DNA of 64,000 nt from positions 88,428-152,427 of the forward strand of contig CANKHA010000003.1 of assembly GCA_947481685.1 (NCBI GenBank). The letters run 5' to 3'. A model generated the notes under the pieces. That model saw only the letters and a list, made by a program, of their open reading frames with translations, had not been told where the DNA came from and ran no database searches. The stretch comes from Bradyrhizobiaceae bacterium. Its GTDB lineage: Bacteria; Pseudomonadota; Alphaproteobacteria; Rhizobiales; Xanthobacteraceae. Positions 47,421 to 56,559 of this stretch are shown here, one piece after another. Within the stretch, counting starts at the first letter, position 1, and each line of letters opens with the position of its first letter. The translations under genes were made by a program, and so were the position numbers.

Positions 47421-47954
47421 TCAGCGCTTCAGCGCATCGCCCACGGCGTTGCTGACAGCATCCGCCGAAGGCTCCATGCCGGTCAGGCGCTTGACGATGG
47501 CCGCGGCCGCGTCAGTGGCGATCGACCGCACATTGCCCATCGCCGTGGCCTTGGTCGCGGCGATGGTTTTTTCCGCTTCGCCAAGCTTGACGTCGAGTTG
47601 CTGCTCGAGCGTCTTGCGCTTCGCATCGCTATCCGCCGCCTGCTTGTCGCGGGTGGTGGCGGCCAATGCTTCGGCGCGGGAGCGGGCATCCGCCAGCGCC
47701 TTTTCATAAGCGGCGTTGGCGGCTTCCGCTTCCGTCTTGAACCGCTGCGCTTCCGAGAGGTCGCCCTCGATCTTGTTGGCGCGCGCGTCGATGATGCCGC
47801 CAACGCGCGGCAGCACCAGCCGCGAGGCCAGCAGATAGAGCGCGGCGAAGACGATCACGAGCCAGAACAACTGGGACGCGAACGTGTCCGCCTGGAATGG
47901 CGGAAACGGCGCCTTGTGGCCGCCCGCCGCCTCGGTATGCGCGTTGGTCGCCAT
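47421..47954 (-). CDS. ATP synthase F0 subunit b'
   Basis: A 177-residue b' subunit that pairs with b in the peripheral stalk of alphaproteobacterial and photosynthetic ATP synthases. A His/Pro-containing N-terminal tail precedes the single helix (about 26-45, [20 protein letters not shown]), then a long charged coil to about 165. It is 10 bases upstream of b and 3 bases downstream of subunit c. Confidence 0.93.
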   Translation of the reverse strand: MATNAHTEAAGGHKAPFPPFQADTFASQLFWLVIVFAALYLLASRLVLPRVGGIIDARANKIEGDLSEAQRFKTEAEAANAAYEKALADARSRAEALAATTRDKQAADSDAKRKTLEQQLDVKLGEAEKTIAATKATAMGNVRSIATDAAAAIVKRLTGMEPSADAVSNAVGDALKR

Positions 47955-47957
47955 CGA

Positions 47958-48185
47958 CTAGAGCGCGAACAGGAGCAAGAGGGCGATCAGCAGCGAGAAG
48001 ATGCCCAAGGCTTCGGTCACGGCGAACCCGAAGATCAGGTTGCCGAACTGGCCCTGCGCGGCCGACGGGTTACGAACGGCAGCGGCGAGATACTGTCCGA
48101 AGATCATGCCGACGCCGACGCCGGCTCCGCCCATGCCGATGCAGGCAATGCCGGCACCGATATACTTTGCAGCGATAGGATCCAT
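47958..48185 (-). CDS. atpE: ATP synthase F0 subunit c
   Basis: The rotor-ring proteolipid, 75 residues, two helices joined by the polar loop RNPSAAQ. The ion-binding residue is Glu58 in [11 protein letters not shown], so proton rather than sodium coupling is likely: the Na-binding Gln/Ser pattern is not seen. Its start is preceded by GAGGAG-like sequence. Each ring needs many copies; stronger translation is expected. Confidence 0.97.
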   Translation of the reverse strand: MDPIAAKYIGAGIACIGMGGAGVGVGMIFGQYLAAAVRNPSAAQGQFGNLIFGFAVTEALGIFSLLIALLLLFAL

Positions 48186-48209
48186 GGAAAACTCCTCGAG
48201 GTTGATAGG

Positions 48210-48959
48210 TCAGTGACCGGGATGAATGGCGTCGTTCAGGTAGATGCAGGTCAGGATCGCGAAGACATAGGCCTGCAGGAAAGCCACCAGAAATTCGAGT
48301 GCGGTGAGCGCGACCACCAGAGCCAGCGGAAGGATCGCGCCGATGATGCCGCCGATGCCGAGTGCGCTCAGCATGACGATGAAGCCTGCGAACACCTTCA
48401 GCGTGATGTGTCCGGCCAGCATGTTCGCGAACAGACGCACGCTGTGCGAGATCGGCCGGGAGAAGAAGGACAGGACTTCGATGAAGACGATCAGCGGCAG
48501 GATGATGATCGGGATGCCGCTCGGCACGAACAGCTTGAAGAACTTCAGGCCGTTTTTATAGAAGCCGTAAACGATGACCGTGAGGAACACGAGCATCGCG
48601 AGCGCGACGGTGACGATGATGTGGCTGGTGACGGTGAAACCATAGGGCAGGAGGCCCAGGAAGTTCACCATGAGCACGAAGAAGAACAGCGAGAACACCA
48701 GCGGGAAGAATTTCATCCCTTCCTTGCCGGCGGTGCTGCGAATGGTGTTGGCGACGAACTCGTAGGAAATCTCGGCCACCGACTGAATGCGGCTCGGGAT
48801 CATCGCGCGCGAACGGGTCGGAATCAGCATCAGCGCAGCGGTCGCGAGCAGTGCGATCAGCATGAACAGCGACGAGTTGGTGAAGACGATCTCGTAGGGG
48901 CCGATATGGCCCAGCGAGAAGAGATGCTTCAGCTGGAATTGGTGGATTGGATCGCCCAT
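48210..48959 (-). CDS. atpB: ATP synthase F0 subunit a
   Basis: A 249-residue stator channel with about six helices. [18 protein letters not shown] carries the essential Arg that faces the c-ring, and near the C-terminus are conserved [20 protein letters not shown] residues. [10 protein letters not shown] start is typical of alphaproteobacteria. It lies between atpI and atpE with short gaps. Confidence 0.97.
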   Translation of the reverse strand: MGDPIHQFQLKHLFSLGHIGPYEIVFTNSSLFMLIALLATAALMLIPTRSRAMIPSRIQSVAEISYEFVANTIRSTAGKEGMKFFPLVFSLFFFVLMVNFLGLLPYGFTVTSHIIVTVALAMLVFLTVIVYGFYKNGLKFFKLFVPSGIPIIILPLIVFIEVLSFFSRPISHSVRLFANMLAGHITLKVFAGFIVMLSALGIGGIIGAILPLALVVALTALEFLVAFLQAYVFAILTCIYLNDAIHPGH

Positions 48960-48974
48960 AGCCGTCCGTACTGC

Positions 48975-49343
48975 CTAATCCGGAGCCTTCGGCCCCATCG
49001 AACCCGTGTTCACGCCCGCTGCCCGCATCACGTTGAGTACGCCTGCGGCAAAGCCCAGCAACAGAAAAACGATCAGCCCCCAAGGCGAAATGCCGAGCCA
49101 CCGGTCAAGCAGCCAACCCAATGCGGCACCAGCCAGCACGCCTGCGACAAGCTCGGTGGAGAGCCGGAAACCGCGCGCCATCGCCGACGCATCGGCGGCC
49201 GAAGAAGCACCGGGGCTGTTATCGACAGGACGGCCGGTTTGTTTTCCGAGCCGTTCGCCGAGACGCTTGAGCCTCGCGGAGAGAGCAGCTTCGTCGGATG
49301 AAGGGTTATCCCGATCGCCGTTTTTGCGCGTGCCGTCGGCCAT
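48975..49343 (-). CDS. atpI: ATP synthase accessory protein AtpI
   Basis: A 122-residue protein. The first 60 residues are polar, including RLKRLGERLGKQTGRP; two hydrophobic helices follow (about 65-82 and 86-108: GVLAGAALGWLLDRWLG, then WGLIVFLLLGFAAG). AtpI helps assemble the c-ring and is first in the F0 operon. The 3' overlaps nothing; atpB starts 16 bases on. Confidence 0.9.
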   Translation of the reverse strand: MADGTRKNGDRDNPSSDEAALSARLKRLGERLGKQTGRPVDNSPGASSAADASAMARGFRLSTELVAGVLAGAALGWLLDRWLGISPWGLIVFLLLGFAAGVLNVMRAAGVNTGSMGPKAPD

Positions 49344-49646
49344 GCTTTCGACACCTGCACATTTGCGGCGCTCGAGGAAGCCCCCAAACCCTCAAAGCCG
49401 CGGGGACCATACTGACCGGGTTACCCTGAGTCAAGGAATGTGGCTTTCAGGTTAAGGCATTGAATAAACTTGATAATTTAGCAATTTTTCAACCCTGCGG
49501 CGCGGCCTTTTGCTGCACTGCGCCGAGGGCAGCGCGCGTAGCAACCATGCTGACGGATTCGCATCGTTTTTCCGCCATGCACCATGCGATAATTGGGCTT
49601 CGCAAAGAGGGTGGTCCGTCGGTCGGCGGGAGAGGGAGACGGTTCG
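49344..49646. other. Divergent control region for the F0 operon and a hypothetical exported protein
   Basis: 303 bases with no gene. AT-rich stretch at about 49455-49490 (AACTTGATAATTTAGCAATT) is the best place for promoters. The ribosome site GGGAGAGGGAGAC for the next gene is at its right end. No convincing hairpin or operator. Confidence 0.4.
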
Positions 49647-50288
49647 ATGGCGCGCTTGATGACGGCTCGCATAGCCATGGCATTGGCAGTTTTTGGCGGA
49701 GGCCTGGCTGCCTATACGGCGGCCGCCCAGAACGGCGATACGCCGGCCTTGTCGGCTCCTCCGGTCGTTCCCTATGACTCCTCAACCGGTTCGATCGCGC
49801 CCGCGCAAGCCGAAAAGCCTTCAGTCGATGGCAAGGCTCCAGACCATGCCGCCGCCGACAGTGCGCAGCAAAGTGGCGCCGCAGTGGACAACAAGCTTCC
49901 CGAAAATGCCGAAGGCCGCTTCACCTTTGGCCGCATGAACGACGGCTATGTTCGGCGCGACAACCGCACCGGCCAGGTTTCCTTCTGCAGCAAGCGCACA
50001 GTGGGCTGGACCTGTCAGCTCGCGCCGGAAGACCGCGGCGTGTTTGAAAACGAGATCGCACGCCTGCAGGAAGAAAACGCCACGCTGAAGAAAGAGCTTT
50101 TGACGAACGGCCTGGCTTTGCCGGGCAGCATGAAGAGCGACGCGCCGATGGCGCAAAACGACCGGCCCGCTTTCACCATGCCAAGTGACGAACAGATCGA
50201 CCGCATGAAAGGCATGGTCGGGAAAGCCTGGCGGCGGCTGGTGGATCTGATCGCGACATTGCAAAAAGACGTGCTGAAGAAAAGCTGA
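49647..50288 (+). CDS. Exported hypothetical protein with coiled-coil segment
   Basis: A 213-residue protein. A signal peptide (about 1-27, ending AAAQN) precedes an Ala/Pro/Ser-rich low-complexity region (28-90). The central GRFTFGRMNDGYVRRDNRTG with TVGWTCQLAPEDRGVFENEI looks like a conserved domain of rhizobial hypotheticals; residues about 140-160 (NEIARLQEENATLKKELL) can form a coiled coil. The function is unknown. Upstream in-frame start is rejected because the GGGAGAGGGAG site fixes ATG 49647. Confidence 0.75.
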   Translation: MARLMTARIAMALAVFGGGLAAYTAAAQNGDTPALSAPPVVPYDSSTGSIAPAQAEKPSVDGKAPDHAAADSAQQSGAAVDNKLPENAEGRFTFGRMNDGYVRRDNRTGQVSFCSKRTVGWTCQLAPEDRGVFENEIARLQEENATLKKELLTNGLALPGSMKSDAPMAQNDRPAFTMPSDEQIDRMKGMVGKAWRRLVDLIATLQKDVLKKS

Positions 50289-50309
50289 GCCGATTCATTC
50301 GAGGCGATC

Positions 50310-50762
50310 GTGACGCGCCTTTCGCCCATCAAGACAACGCCGGCCCAAACCATCGTCACCGCGACGTTGACGGTCGAGACGCGTGGCGAGGGCTTCACCG
50401 ACATCACGGACGACGTCCGGCAGTTCATTGCTCAAGCCAATGTAGCGGACGGCGCGCTGTTTCTGTTCCTGCGCCACACCTCGGCGTCGCTCACGATCCA
50501 GGAAAATGCGGATCCGGACGTACAGAAGGACCTCGTTACCGCCCTCCGCCGGCTGGCCCCGGAGGATGCCGGCTGGGTTCACGATACCGAGGGGCCGGAC
50601 GACATGCCGGCCCATGTGAAGGCGATGCTGACCGGGGTTGGGCTGCATGTTCCGGTAGTGGGTGGGGATTTGGCGCTGGGGACCTGGCAAGGCATCTATT
50701 TGATTGAGCACCGCTTCCGGCCCCATCGCCGGGAAATTTTGCTGCAGTGCATCAGCGGATAG
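50310..50762 (+). CDS. YjbQ-family secondary thiamine-phosphate synthase enzyme
   Basis: A 150-residue UPF0047/YjbQ protein. FLRHTSASLTIQENADPDV (about 51-69) and the His/Glu in VHDTEGPDDMPAHVKAML (about 91-108) are the family signature, with GTWQGIYLIEHRFRPHRREI near the end. Members show weak thiamin-phosphate synthase activity in vivo; the true function is open. GTG start with GAGGCGATC upstream, 21 bases after the preceding gene. Confidence 0.93.
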   Translation: MTRLSPIKTTPAQTIVTATLTVETRGEGFTDITDDVRQFIAQANVADGALFLFLRHTSASLTIQENADPDVQKDLVTALRRLAPEDAGWVHDTEGPDDMPAHVKAMLTGVGLHVPVVGGDLALGTWQGIYLIEHRFRPHRREILLQCISG

Positions 50763-50857
50763 CTCGTAAAATCAGCACGTTTTCTGGTATGCCAGAGCTA
50801 GCCGACGGCCTAAAAACATGTAGAACTAATGGCTAGGCGTAAGACTTTTGGTGAGTA

Positions 50858-51547
50858 GTGTCGGGGTCACTTGTGTTGAACGACTTGGCTTATCGTCTGA
50901 TTATCGCCGACGACCATCCGCTGTTCCGCGGCGCCATGCGCGAGGCCGTCACAGGTATCCATAAACGCATCGAAATCGCCGAGGCCGGCAGCTTCGAAGA
51001 AATCGGAAAGCTGCTGAACAGCGACCGCGATGTCGATCTCATCCTGCTCGATCTTGCGATGCCGGGTGTCCGGGGCTTCTCTGGGCTGATGTGCCTGCGC
51101 GCGCAACATCCGAGCGTTCCGGTTGTCATCGTCTCCGCCAACGAAGATCCCGCTGTCATCCGCCGTTGCATGCATTTCGGCGCCGCCGGTTTCATTCCGA
51201 AGACGCTGGGTGTGGACTCGATGCGCGACGCGGTTGCGCAGGTGCTGGCTGGCGGCGAATGGACCCCGCCGGATGTCGATCTCGATCACAGTGCCGATGC
51301 GCAAACCAACGATCTCCTGACGCGGCTCGCCACGCTCACACCGCAACAGGTGCGGGTGCTGATGATGTTGTCCGAAGGCCTGCTCAACAAGCAGATCGCC
51401 TATGAGCTGACGGTGTCGGAAGCCACGGTGAAGGCGCATGTCTCGGCCATCCTGCAGAAGCTCGGCGTCGAGAGCCGCACCCAGGCAGTCATCGCGGCGG
51501 CAAAGATCGAGCTTACGCCGCGGCAGCCGGCGATACTGGCGAACTAA
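50858..51547 (+). CDS. LuxR/NarL-family response regulator
   Basis: A 229-residue two-component regulator. Receiver: acidic pair Asp18-Asp19, phosphorylation Asp65 in LILLDLAMPG, and Lys in GFIPKTLG. Linker about 130-155. C-terminal GerE-type HTH: LTPQQVRVLMMLSEGLLNKQ, then YELTVSEATVKAHVSAILQK. GTG 50858 starts 3-4 bases after GGTGAG; GTG 50873 is an alternative. It converges, 29 bases apart, with a hybrid SSF-histidine kinase, the likely partner. This pairing recalls CrbS/CrbR acetate systems. Confidence 0.9.
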   Translation: MSGSLVLNDLAYRLIIADDHPLFRGAMREAVTGIHKRIEIAEAGSFEEIGKLLNSDRDVDLILLDLAMPGVRGFSGLMCLRAQHPSVPVVIVSANEDPAVIRRCMHFGAAGFIPKTLGVDSMRDAVAQVLAGGEWTPPDVDLDHSADAQTNDLLTRLATLTPQQVRVLMMLSEGLLNKQIAYELTVSEATVKAHVSAILQKLGVESRTQAVIAAAKIELTPRQPAILAN

Positions 51548-51576
51548 ACATCATCTTTTGAGAGGGAAGCGGCGGC

Positions 51577-54500
51577 TTATTCGGCCGCCGCGATACGTTG
51601 CACGCGATATTGCGCCATCAGTGCGCGCAGGGCTGCCGGCTTCAGCGGTTTGTTCAACCAGTGCACATCATGACCACGCGCTTCGCGCCGCAGCTTCAGG
51701 CTGCGGTGGGCGGTGATCAGAATAGCCGGCAGGTCGGCGCCGAAGAGACGCCGTAGTTCGAGGATCGCGTCGATCCCGTTGCCTTCCTCAAGCTGATAAT
51801 CGACGAGGAGGCAATCGAGCGGGACATTGGCTTCCCTGGCCGCAGCGATGGCGGTTTCAAGGTTCGCTGCCTGCAGCACCTTGCAGTCCCAGCCTCCCAG
51901 CAGCGTCCGCATGCCGTCAAGAATGGCGAGGTCGTTGTCGAGACAAAGCACAACGGTGCCGGCAAGCTGGCGTGTATCCGGGCGCGCGACCGGAACGCGA
52001 ACCGCGCTGGCCGCGAGTGCCGGCGCGAGCGGCATCTCGATCGAGAACCGCGACCCTTCGCCAACCGTGGATGACAGGTCGATCTTGTGATCCAGCACGC
52101 GCGCGATGCGTTCCACGATCGACAATCCGAGCCCAAGCCCGGGCGCCGCGCGCGCGCCTTCGTCCAGGCGATGGAATTCCTTGAAAATCTCGCGCTTCTT
52201 GGACGGCGGGACGCCGATGCCGGTATCCCAGACGTCGATCCTCAACCGGCCGCGCCGCCGTCGGCAGCCGACCAGCACCCGTCCGCCCGGCGTGTATTTG
52301 ATCGCGTTGGATACAAGGTTCTGCAACAGGCGTCGCATCAGGCGCCGGTCCGAACGCACTGTCAGCGAACTCGGGACAAACACAAGTTCAAGCCCCTTCT
52401 CGCGTGCAATCGGAGCGAACTCGACTTCGATCTGGCTCAACAGCGTATCGATGCGGAAGGAAATCATTTCCGGTTTCAGAGCGCCCGTGTCGAGCCGGGA
52501 AATGTCGAGCAATGCGCCGAGAATTTCCTCCACCGCTTCGAGCGAGGAGTCGATGTTGTTGATCAGGCGCGCATCGGGGCCGCCGTTTTCCCGTTCCACC
52601 AGGCTGGTGACATAGAGCCGCGCCGCATTGAGCGGCTGAAGGATGTCGTGGCTTGCGGCAGCAACGAAGCGCGTTTTGGAAATATTGGCTTCTTCGGCTT
52701 CGGCTTTGGCACGCGCCAACTCGGCATTGAGCCGCGTGAGCTCCTCCGTGCGTTCGCGCACACGACGCTCCAGCGTCTCGTTGACCTTCTCCAGAGCTTC
52801 GGCGGCCTCCACGCTCGGCGTCATGTCGGTGAAAGTGATGACGATGCCGCCACCCGGCATCTGGTTTGAGCGTGCTTCGATTGCGAGCCCGCGCGCGGCG
52901 AAGCGCTCCAGGAATGGCTCTCCTGACAGATAGCGCAGGTAGCGGGTCTGCAGCAGATCTCCGGACAGATTGTCCCGATCCGGCATCTGCTGTGCGCTCA
53001 CGCGAAGAATTTCGGAAAGCATCACCCCGACCTGGGTCATCTCCTCGGGAAGACTTAGGATCTCGCCAAAATGCCGGTTCCAGCAAACCAGTCCCATGTC
53101 CCTGTCGAACACGGCGATGCCCTGGCGGACGTGATCAAGCGCGGTCTGCAAGATCTCGCGGTTGTAATGGATTGCCACGCTGGCATCGTCGAGCAGTTTG
53201 AGCGCGCGGATGGTCGATAGCGTGCGGTTGCGCAGCAGGATGGTCAGCACCAGGCGGGACGAGGCGGCGCCGATGGCGGAGGCCAGCAAATGTTCGGCAT
53301 AGCGCAACAGTTGAAAATCGGCTTCCGCATCCGGCGCAAGATCGATCCGGCGGCTCGCGGCAAAATCATCGAAAGCGATGCGGGTCTTCTCTTCGCCAAG
53401 ATAACGGGCGACTGCGCTGGTCAACTCATCGACCCGCACAGGCGAACGCCAGCGCCGCAGTGTCGGTGCAGCGAGATGATTGTTCGACGGCACAAACAGG
53501 TTGGCCTGCGGGCGCTCGGCCGTTGTCGGCAAGCGCGTCAGGGACAGGGCGACATATGCGAGGATGTTTAGCGAGAGGCTCCACACCACGCCGTGCGCGA
53601 GCGGCGGCAGATCGAGCCCGAACAAGGCCTGCGGTTTCAGGAGAAGGATGCCCGCGGGACCTTCCAGCAATACACTTTGGCCGATGATGCCGAGGTCGCC
53701 GAACGCCGGCAGCAACAACGTATAGGCCCATGTCAGAATGCCGATGCTGAGACCGGCGAAGGCGCCGCGTGCGGTGGCCCGGCGCCAGATCATGCCGCCG
53801 AAAAACGCCGGAGCGAGCTGCGCAATCGCAGCAAAGGAAAGCAGGCCGATCGAGGCAAGCTGGGCTTCCCCCGCCAGCCGGTAATAGGCATAGGCCAGGC
53901 AGAGAATGGCCAGGATGGCGGCGCGCCTGACGATGAGCAGCACTGCGCCCATGTCCCGGCCTGCGAACAGCGACTCCCGGCGCTTCAATACCCATGGGAT
54001 GACAAGGTCGTTCGACACCATGATCGACAGTGCGACCGATTCCACGATCACCATCGCGGTGGCGGCGGAGAGGCCGCCAACAAAAGCCACCAGCGTGATG
54101 AATTCGGAGCCGCCGGCGAGGGGCAACGTGAGCACGAACATGTCGCTATCCACGCCTCCGGTTGGAAAGCTCAAAACACCGGCGATAGCGATCGGCAAGA
54201 CAAAGAGATTGATCAGTATGAGATAGATCGGAAACAACCACGCCGCGCGCGCGATCTCGGCCTCGTTGTTGTTCTCCACCACTGTGACATGGAATTGCCG
54301 TGGCAGCAGGATGATGGCGAAGGTCGAGAGCAGAGTCATTGTCAGCAGAGTGCTGAAGCCGGTTTTGCCGCGCAGGATTTCCACGGTGGCTGGTGTTTCC
54401 ATCGCCTTTTCGAACAGCGCGCGCGGCCCGTCGAACATATAGAAGGTGACGAAGATGCCGACGGCGAGGAACGCCACCAGTTTGACGATGGATTCCGCCG

Positions 54501-55095
54501 CCACGGCAAGCATCAGGCCATGCTGATGTTCGGTGGTGTCGATATGCCGCGTGCCGAACAGGATGGCGAAAACCGCCATCGAAATGGCCACGATGAGCGC
54601 GAGATCGCCTGGCACGACCTGCACTACCCACGACGATTCGACGCCGGAATGCGACAGGATGGTGCGCAGCGATGACGATACCGCCTTGAGCTGCAGTGCG
54701 ATGTAGGGGATGGTCCCGACGATGGCGATGGTCGCGACCAGCGCCGCGACGCGCTGGTCCTTGCCGTAACGAGCTGCGATGAAATCGGCGATCGAGGTAA
54801 TGTTCTGCGCCTTGGCCAGACGCACGATGCGCATGATCAGCGGCGTGCACAGTCCGATCATCACCATTGGGCCGATATAGATGGTGAGAAAATCGTACCC
54901 GGAGCGCGACGCTAGCCCGACCGAACCGAAGAAGGTCCAGGACGTGCAATAGATCGCGAGCGACAGCGGATAGATCAGCAGGCGCGAACGGCTCTTGAGA
55001 TCGAACTGGCGAATCCGGTCGCCATAGCTCGCGATCACAAACAAGAGCCCGATATAGCCGAGCGCAACGGCGATCACGGCCAAGCCTGGTAGCAT
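51577..55095 (-). CDS. SSF-transporter-linked hybrid sensor histidine kinase with receiver
   Basis: A 1172-residue membrane kinase. Residues 1-about 490 form a sodium:solute symporter-like (SLC5) domain with about 13 helices. About 560-640 is a linker; a PAS-like domain follows (about 640-760), then a coiled coil (ERRVRERTEELTRLNAEL). Dimerization/phosphoacceptor: SHDILQPLNAARLY, with His816. ATPase: NAIKYTPGG (N box), DTGIGVP (G1), GLGLGLSIV (G2). A C-terminal receiver has Asp1099 in CLLVDYQLEEG. Similar fused proteins (CbrA, CrbS, NahK types) sense organic acids or acetate. Whether the SSF part transports is unknown. Its signal partner is likely the convergent LuxR gene. Confidence 0.93.
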   Translation of the reverse strand: MLPGLAVIAVALGYIGLLFVIASYGDRIRQFDLKSRSRLLIYPLSLAIYCTSWTFFGSVGLASRSGYDFLTIYIGPMVMIGLCTPLIMRIVRLAKAQNITSIADFIAARYGKDQRVAALVATIAIVGTIPYIALQLKAVSSSLRTILSHSGVESSWVVQVVPGDLALIVAISMAVFAILFGTRHIDTTEHQHGLMLAVAAESIVKLVAFLAVGIFVTFYMFDGPRALFEKAMETPATVEILRGKTGFSTLLTMTLLSTFAIILLPRQFHVTVVENNNEAEIARAAWLFPIYLILINLFVLPIAIAGVLSFPTGGVDSDMFVLTLPLAGGSEFITLVAFVGGLSAATAMVIVESVALSIMVSNDLVIPWVLKRRESLFAGRDMGAVLLIVRRAAILAILCLAYAYYRLAGEAQLASIGLLSFAAIAQLAPAFFGGMIWRRATARGAFAGLSIGILTWAYTLLLPAFGDLGIIGQSVLLEGPAGILLLKPQALFGLDLPPLAHGVVWSLSLNILAYVALSLTRLPTTAERPQANLFVPSNNHLAAPTLRRWRSPVRVDELTSAVARYLGEEKTRIAFDDFAASRRIDLAPDAEADFQLLRYAEHLLASAIGAASSRLVLTILLRNRTLSTIRALKLLDDASVAIHYNREILQTALDHVRQGIAVFDRDMGLVCWNRHFGEILSLPEEMTQVGVMLSEILRVSAQQMPDRDNLSGDLLQTRYLRYLSGEPFLERFAARGLAIEARSNQMPGGGIVITFTDMTPSVEAAEALEKVNETLERRVRERTEELTRLNAELARAKAEAEEANISKTRFVAAASHDILQPLNAARLYVTSLVERENGGPDARLINNIDSSLEAVEEILGALLDISRLDTGALKPEMISFRIDTLLSQIEVEFAPIAREKGLELVFVPSSLTVRSDRRLMRRLLQNLVSNAIKYTPGGRVLVGCRRRRGRLRIDVWDTGIGVPPSKKREIFKEFHRLDEGARAAPGLGLGLSIVERIARVLDHKIDLSSTVGEGSRFSIEMPLAPALAASAVRVPVARPDTRQLAGTVVLCLDNDLAILDGMRTLLGGWDCKVLQAANLETAIAAAREANVPLDCLLVDYQLEEGNGIDAILELRRLFGADLPAILITAHRSLKLRREARGHDVHWLNKPLKPAALRALMAQYRVQRIAAAE

Positions 55096-55352
55096 GAAGG
55101 CTCCTACGCCGCCGATACAGTGAGCGCGAAGCTCATGGCGGATCCCTCTATTACCCGGTCCACGTCACCACAACCCGAGCGGGCTGTCATGCGGTCCCTG
55201 CGGCCCCATGGCATTCCTTTTATTGGTTTTTTGCCGTCCCGGGTACTGTGTTGTTGCGAAGGCTGCTGCCGCTAAATCCGCTGAGACGCCGGTGAGCGCA
55301 GTGGTTGCGGGGTGGGTTTGACGCCGGGGATGATCCACGGCATTGATCCCCC

Positions 55353-56477
55353 ATGCCTGCGTGGACCCTCGATAAACGCCGCGCGCTCGGCGCGTTCGAA
55401 ACTCTGGTAGTGGCCGCGGCAGGTGCGCTTCTCTTTGTCTGGATCAATTTCCCGGCCGGTCTGATCTGCGGCTCCATGCTTGCCGTGGCGGCGGCCGCGC
55501 TTGCGGGCCGCCCGATGGCGGTTCCCGCGCCGCTCGCGATGACCTCTTTCTTTATCATCGGCATGTCGCTTGGCGCCGTGGTCACACAGCAAACGTTGCA
55601 CGGCATCGTGGAATGGCCGGTCAGCATGGGGCTGATTTCGATCTCCACGCTCTGCATGACCGTGGGTACCATGTGTTACCTGCGTTTCGTGCACGGCTGG
55701 GACATGAGGTCCGCGCTCTATGGCGGCTGTCCCGGCGGCATGGCGCAGGTGATTACGCTCGCGGTCCAGGGCGGCGCCGACGTCCGCGGTGTCGCGATCG
55801 TGCAGACCGTGCGGGTGATTTTTATTTCCGTGAGCGTTCCCGCGGGTCTCGCCTTGCTGGGTTTTCCTGCGCCAGCGACCGCGACGCTGGGTGCTGCAAC
55901 CTTCAACGCGTCGTGGCTCGACCTCCTGATCATGGTGGTGTTCTCGCTCGCCACCGCGAAGCTGCTGGGCTTGATCCGTTTTCCTGCCAGCATGGTGTTC
56001 GGTGCGATGCTCGGGTCGGGAATTCTGCATGGCACCGGCTATATCGATGCTGCTTTGCCGTGGTGGTTTGTCAGCGGCGCTGTCGTTGTCATGGGCGCGA
56101 CGGTTGGACAGCGCTTCGCCAATACGCCGCCGCGGATGTTGTTTGCCTATCTGGGCGCCGCCGTCGGCTCCTTTACGGTGGCAGCAAGCATCTGTACCGC
56201 GTTCGCCGTGCTGGTGTCGGCGCTCACCAATGCCCGGGTCGCCGACCTGATCATTTCGTTTTCGCCGGGCGCGCAGGACACCATGATGGTGCTGGCGCTG
56301 TCACTGAATATCGATCCGGTGTTTGTCGGCGCGCACCAGTTGTCGCGTTTTCTCACGGTGTCGCTCACGCTGCCGCTCTTCGTGCATTTTGTCACACGCA
56401 CGGGCCGGCAGCCGAAAGATGGCGTGGGAGAATTGCCGAAGAAGCCTGACGACAAACCAGGCGCGCCGCCGAGCTAG
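55353..56477 (+). CDS. AbrB-family (ammonia monooxygenase-related) membrane protein
   Basis: A 374-residue protein with about ten helices. It has the two-fold AbrB/DUF (PF05145) repeat: FPAGLICGSMLAVAAAALAG near residue 32 and IRFPASMVFGAMLGSGILHG near 208, plus GGCPGGMAQVITLA at about 127. Despite its name the family is not a DNA-binding regulator; transport or regulation of a small ligand has been proposed. It lies between large divergent and convergent neighbours and has no evident operon partner. The stop begins repeat copy D. Confidence 0.82.
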   Translation: MPAWTLDKRRALGAFETLVVAAAGALLFVWINFPAGLICGSMLAVAAAALAGRPMAVPAPLAMTSFFIIGMSLGAVVTQQTLHGIVEWPVSMGLISISTLCMTVGTMCYLRFVHGWDMRSALYGGCPGGMAQVITLAVQGGADVRGVAIVQTVRVIFISVSVPAGLALLGFPAPATATLGAATFNASWLDLLIMVVFSLATAKLLGLIRFPASMVFGAMLGSGILHGTGYIDAALPWWFVSGAVVVMGATVGQRFANTPPRMLFAYLGAAVGSFTVAASICTAFAVLVSALTNARVADLIISFSPGAQDTMMVLALSLNIDPVFVGAHQLSRFLTVSLTLPLFVHFVTRTGRQPKDGVGELPKKPDDKPGAPPS

Positions 56478-56552
56478 AGTGTCGCGCAATCTTGCGGCGA
56501 ACCGGTTTCCATCCCGGATCACGTCCGGGACAGGCTTTCGCCGGATTGCGCT
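56474..56552. repeat. Dispersed palindromic repeat, copy D
   Basis: Opposite orientation to copy A. Arms GCGCAATC-TTG-CGGCGAA and TTCGCCG-GATTGCGC enclose a longer middle that itself can pair (TCCCGGA-TCACG-TCCGGGA). It begins with CTAGAG at the AbrB stop and fills the gap before convergent hemA. Confidence 0.8.
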
Positions 56553-56559
56553 TGAAGGC

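Noticed and set aside
47598..49301. A 567-residue plus-strand open frame across the F0 ATP synthase genes
   Set aside because: It is antisense to atpF'-atpE-atpB-atpI, all of which are unmistakable; its composition is low-complexity Gln/Asp/Glu/Arg.
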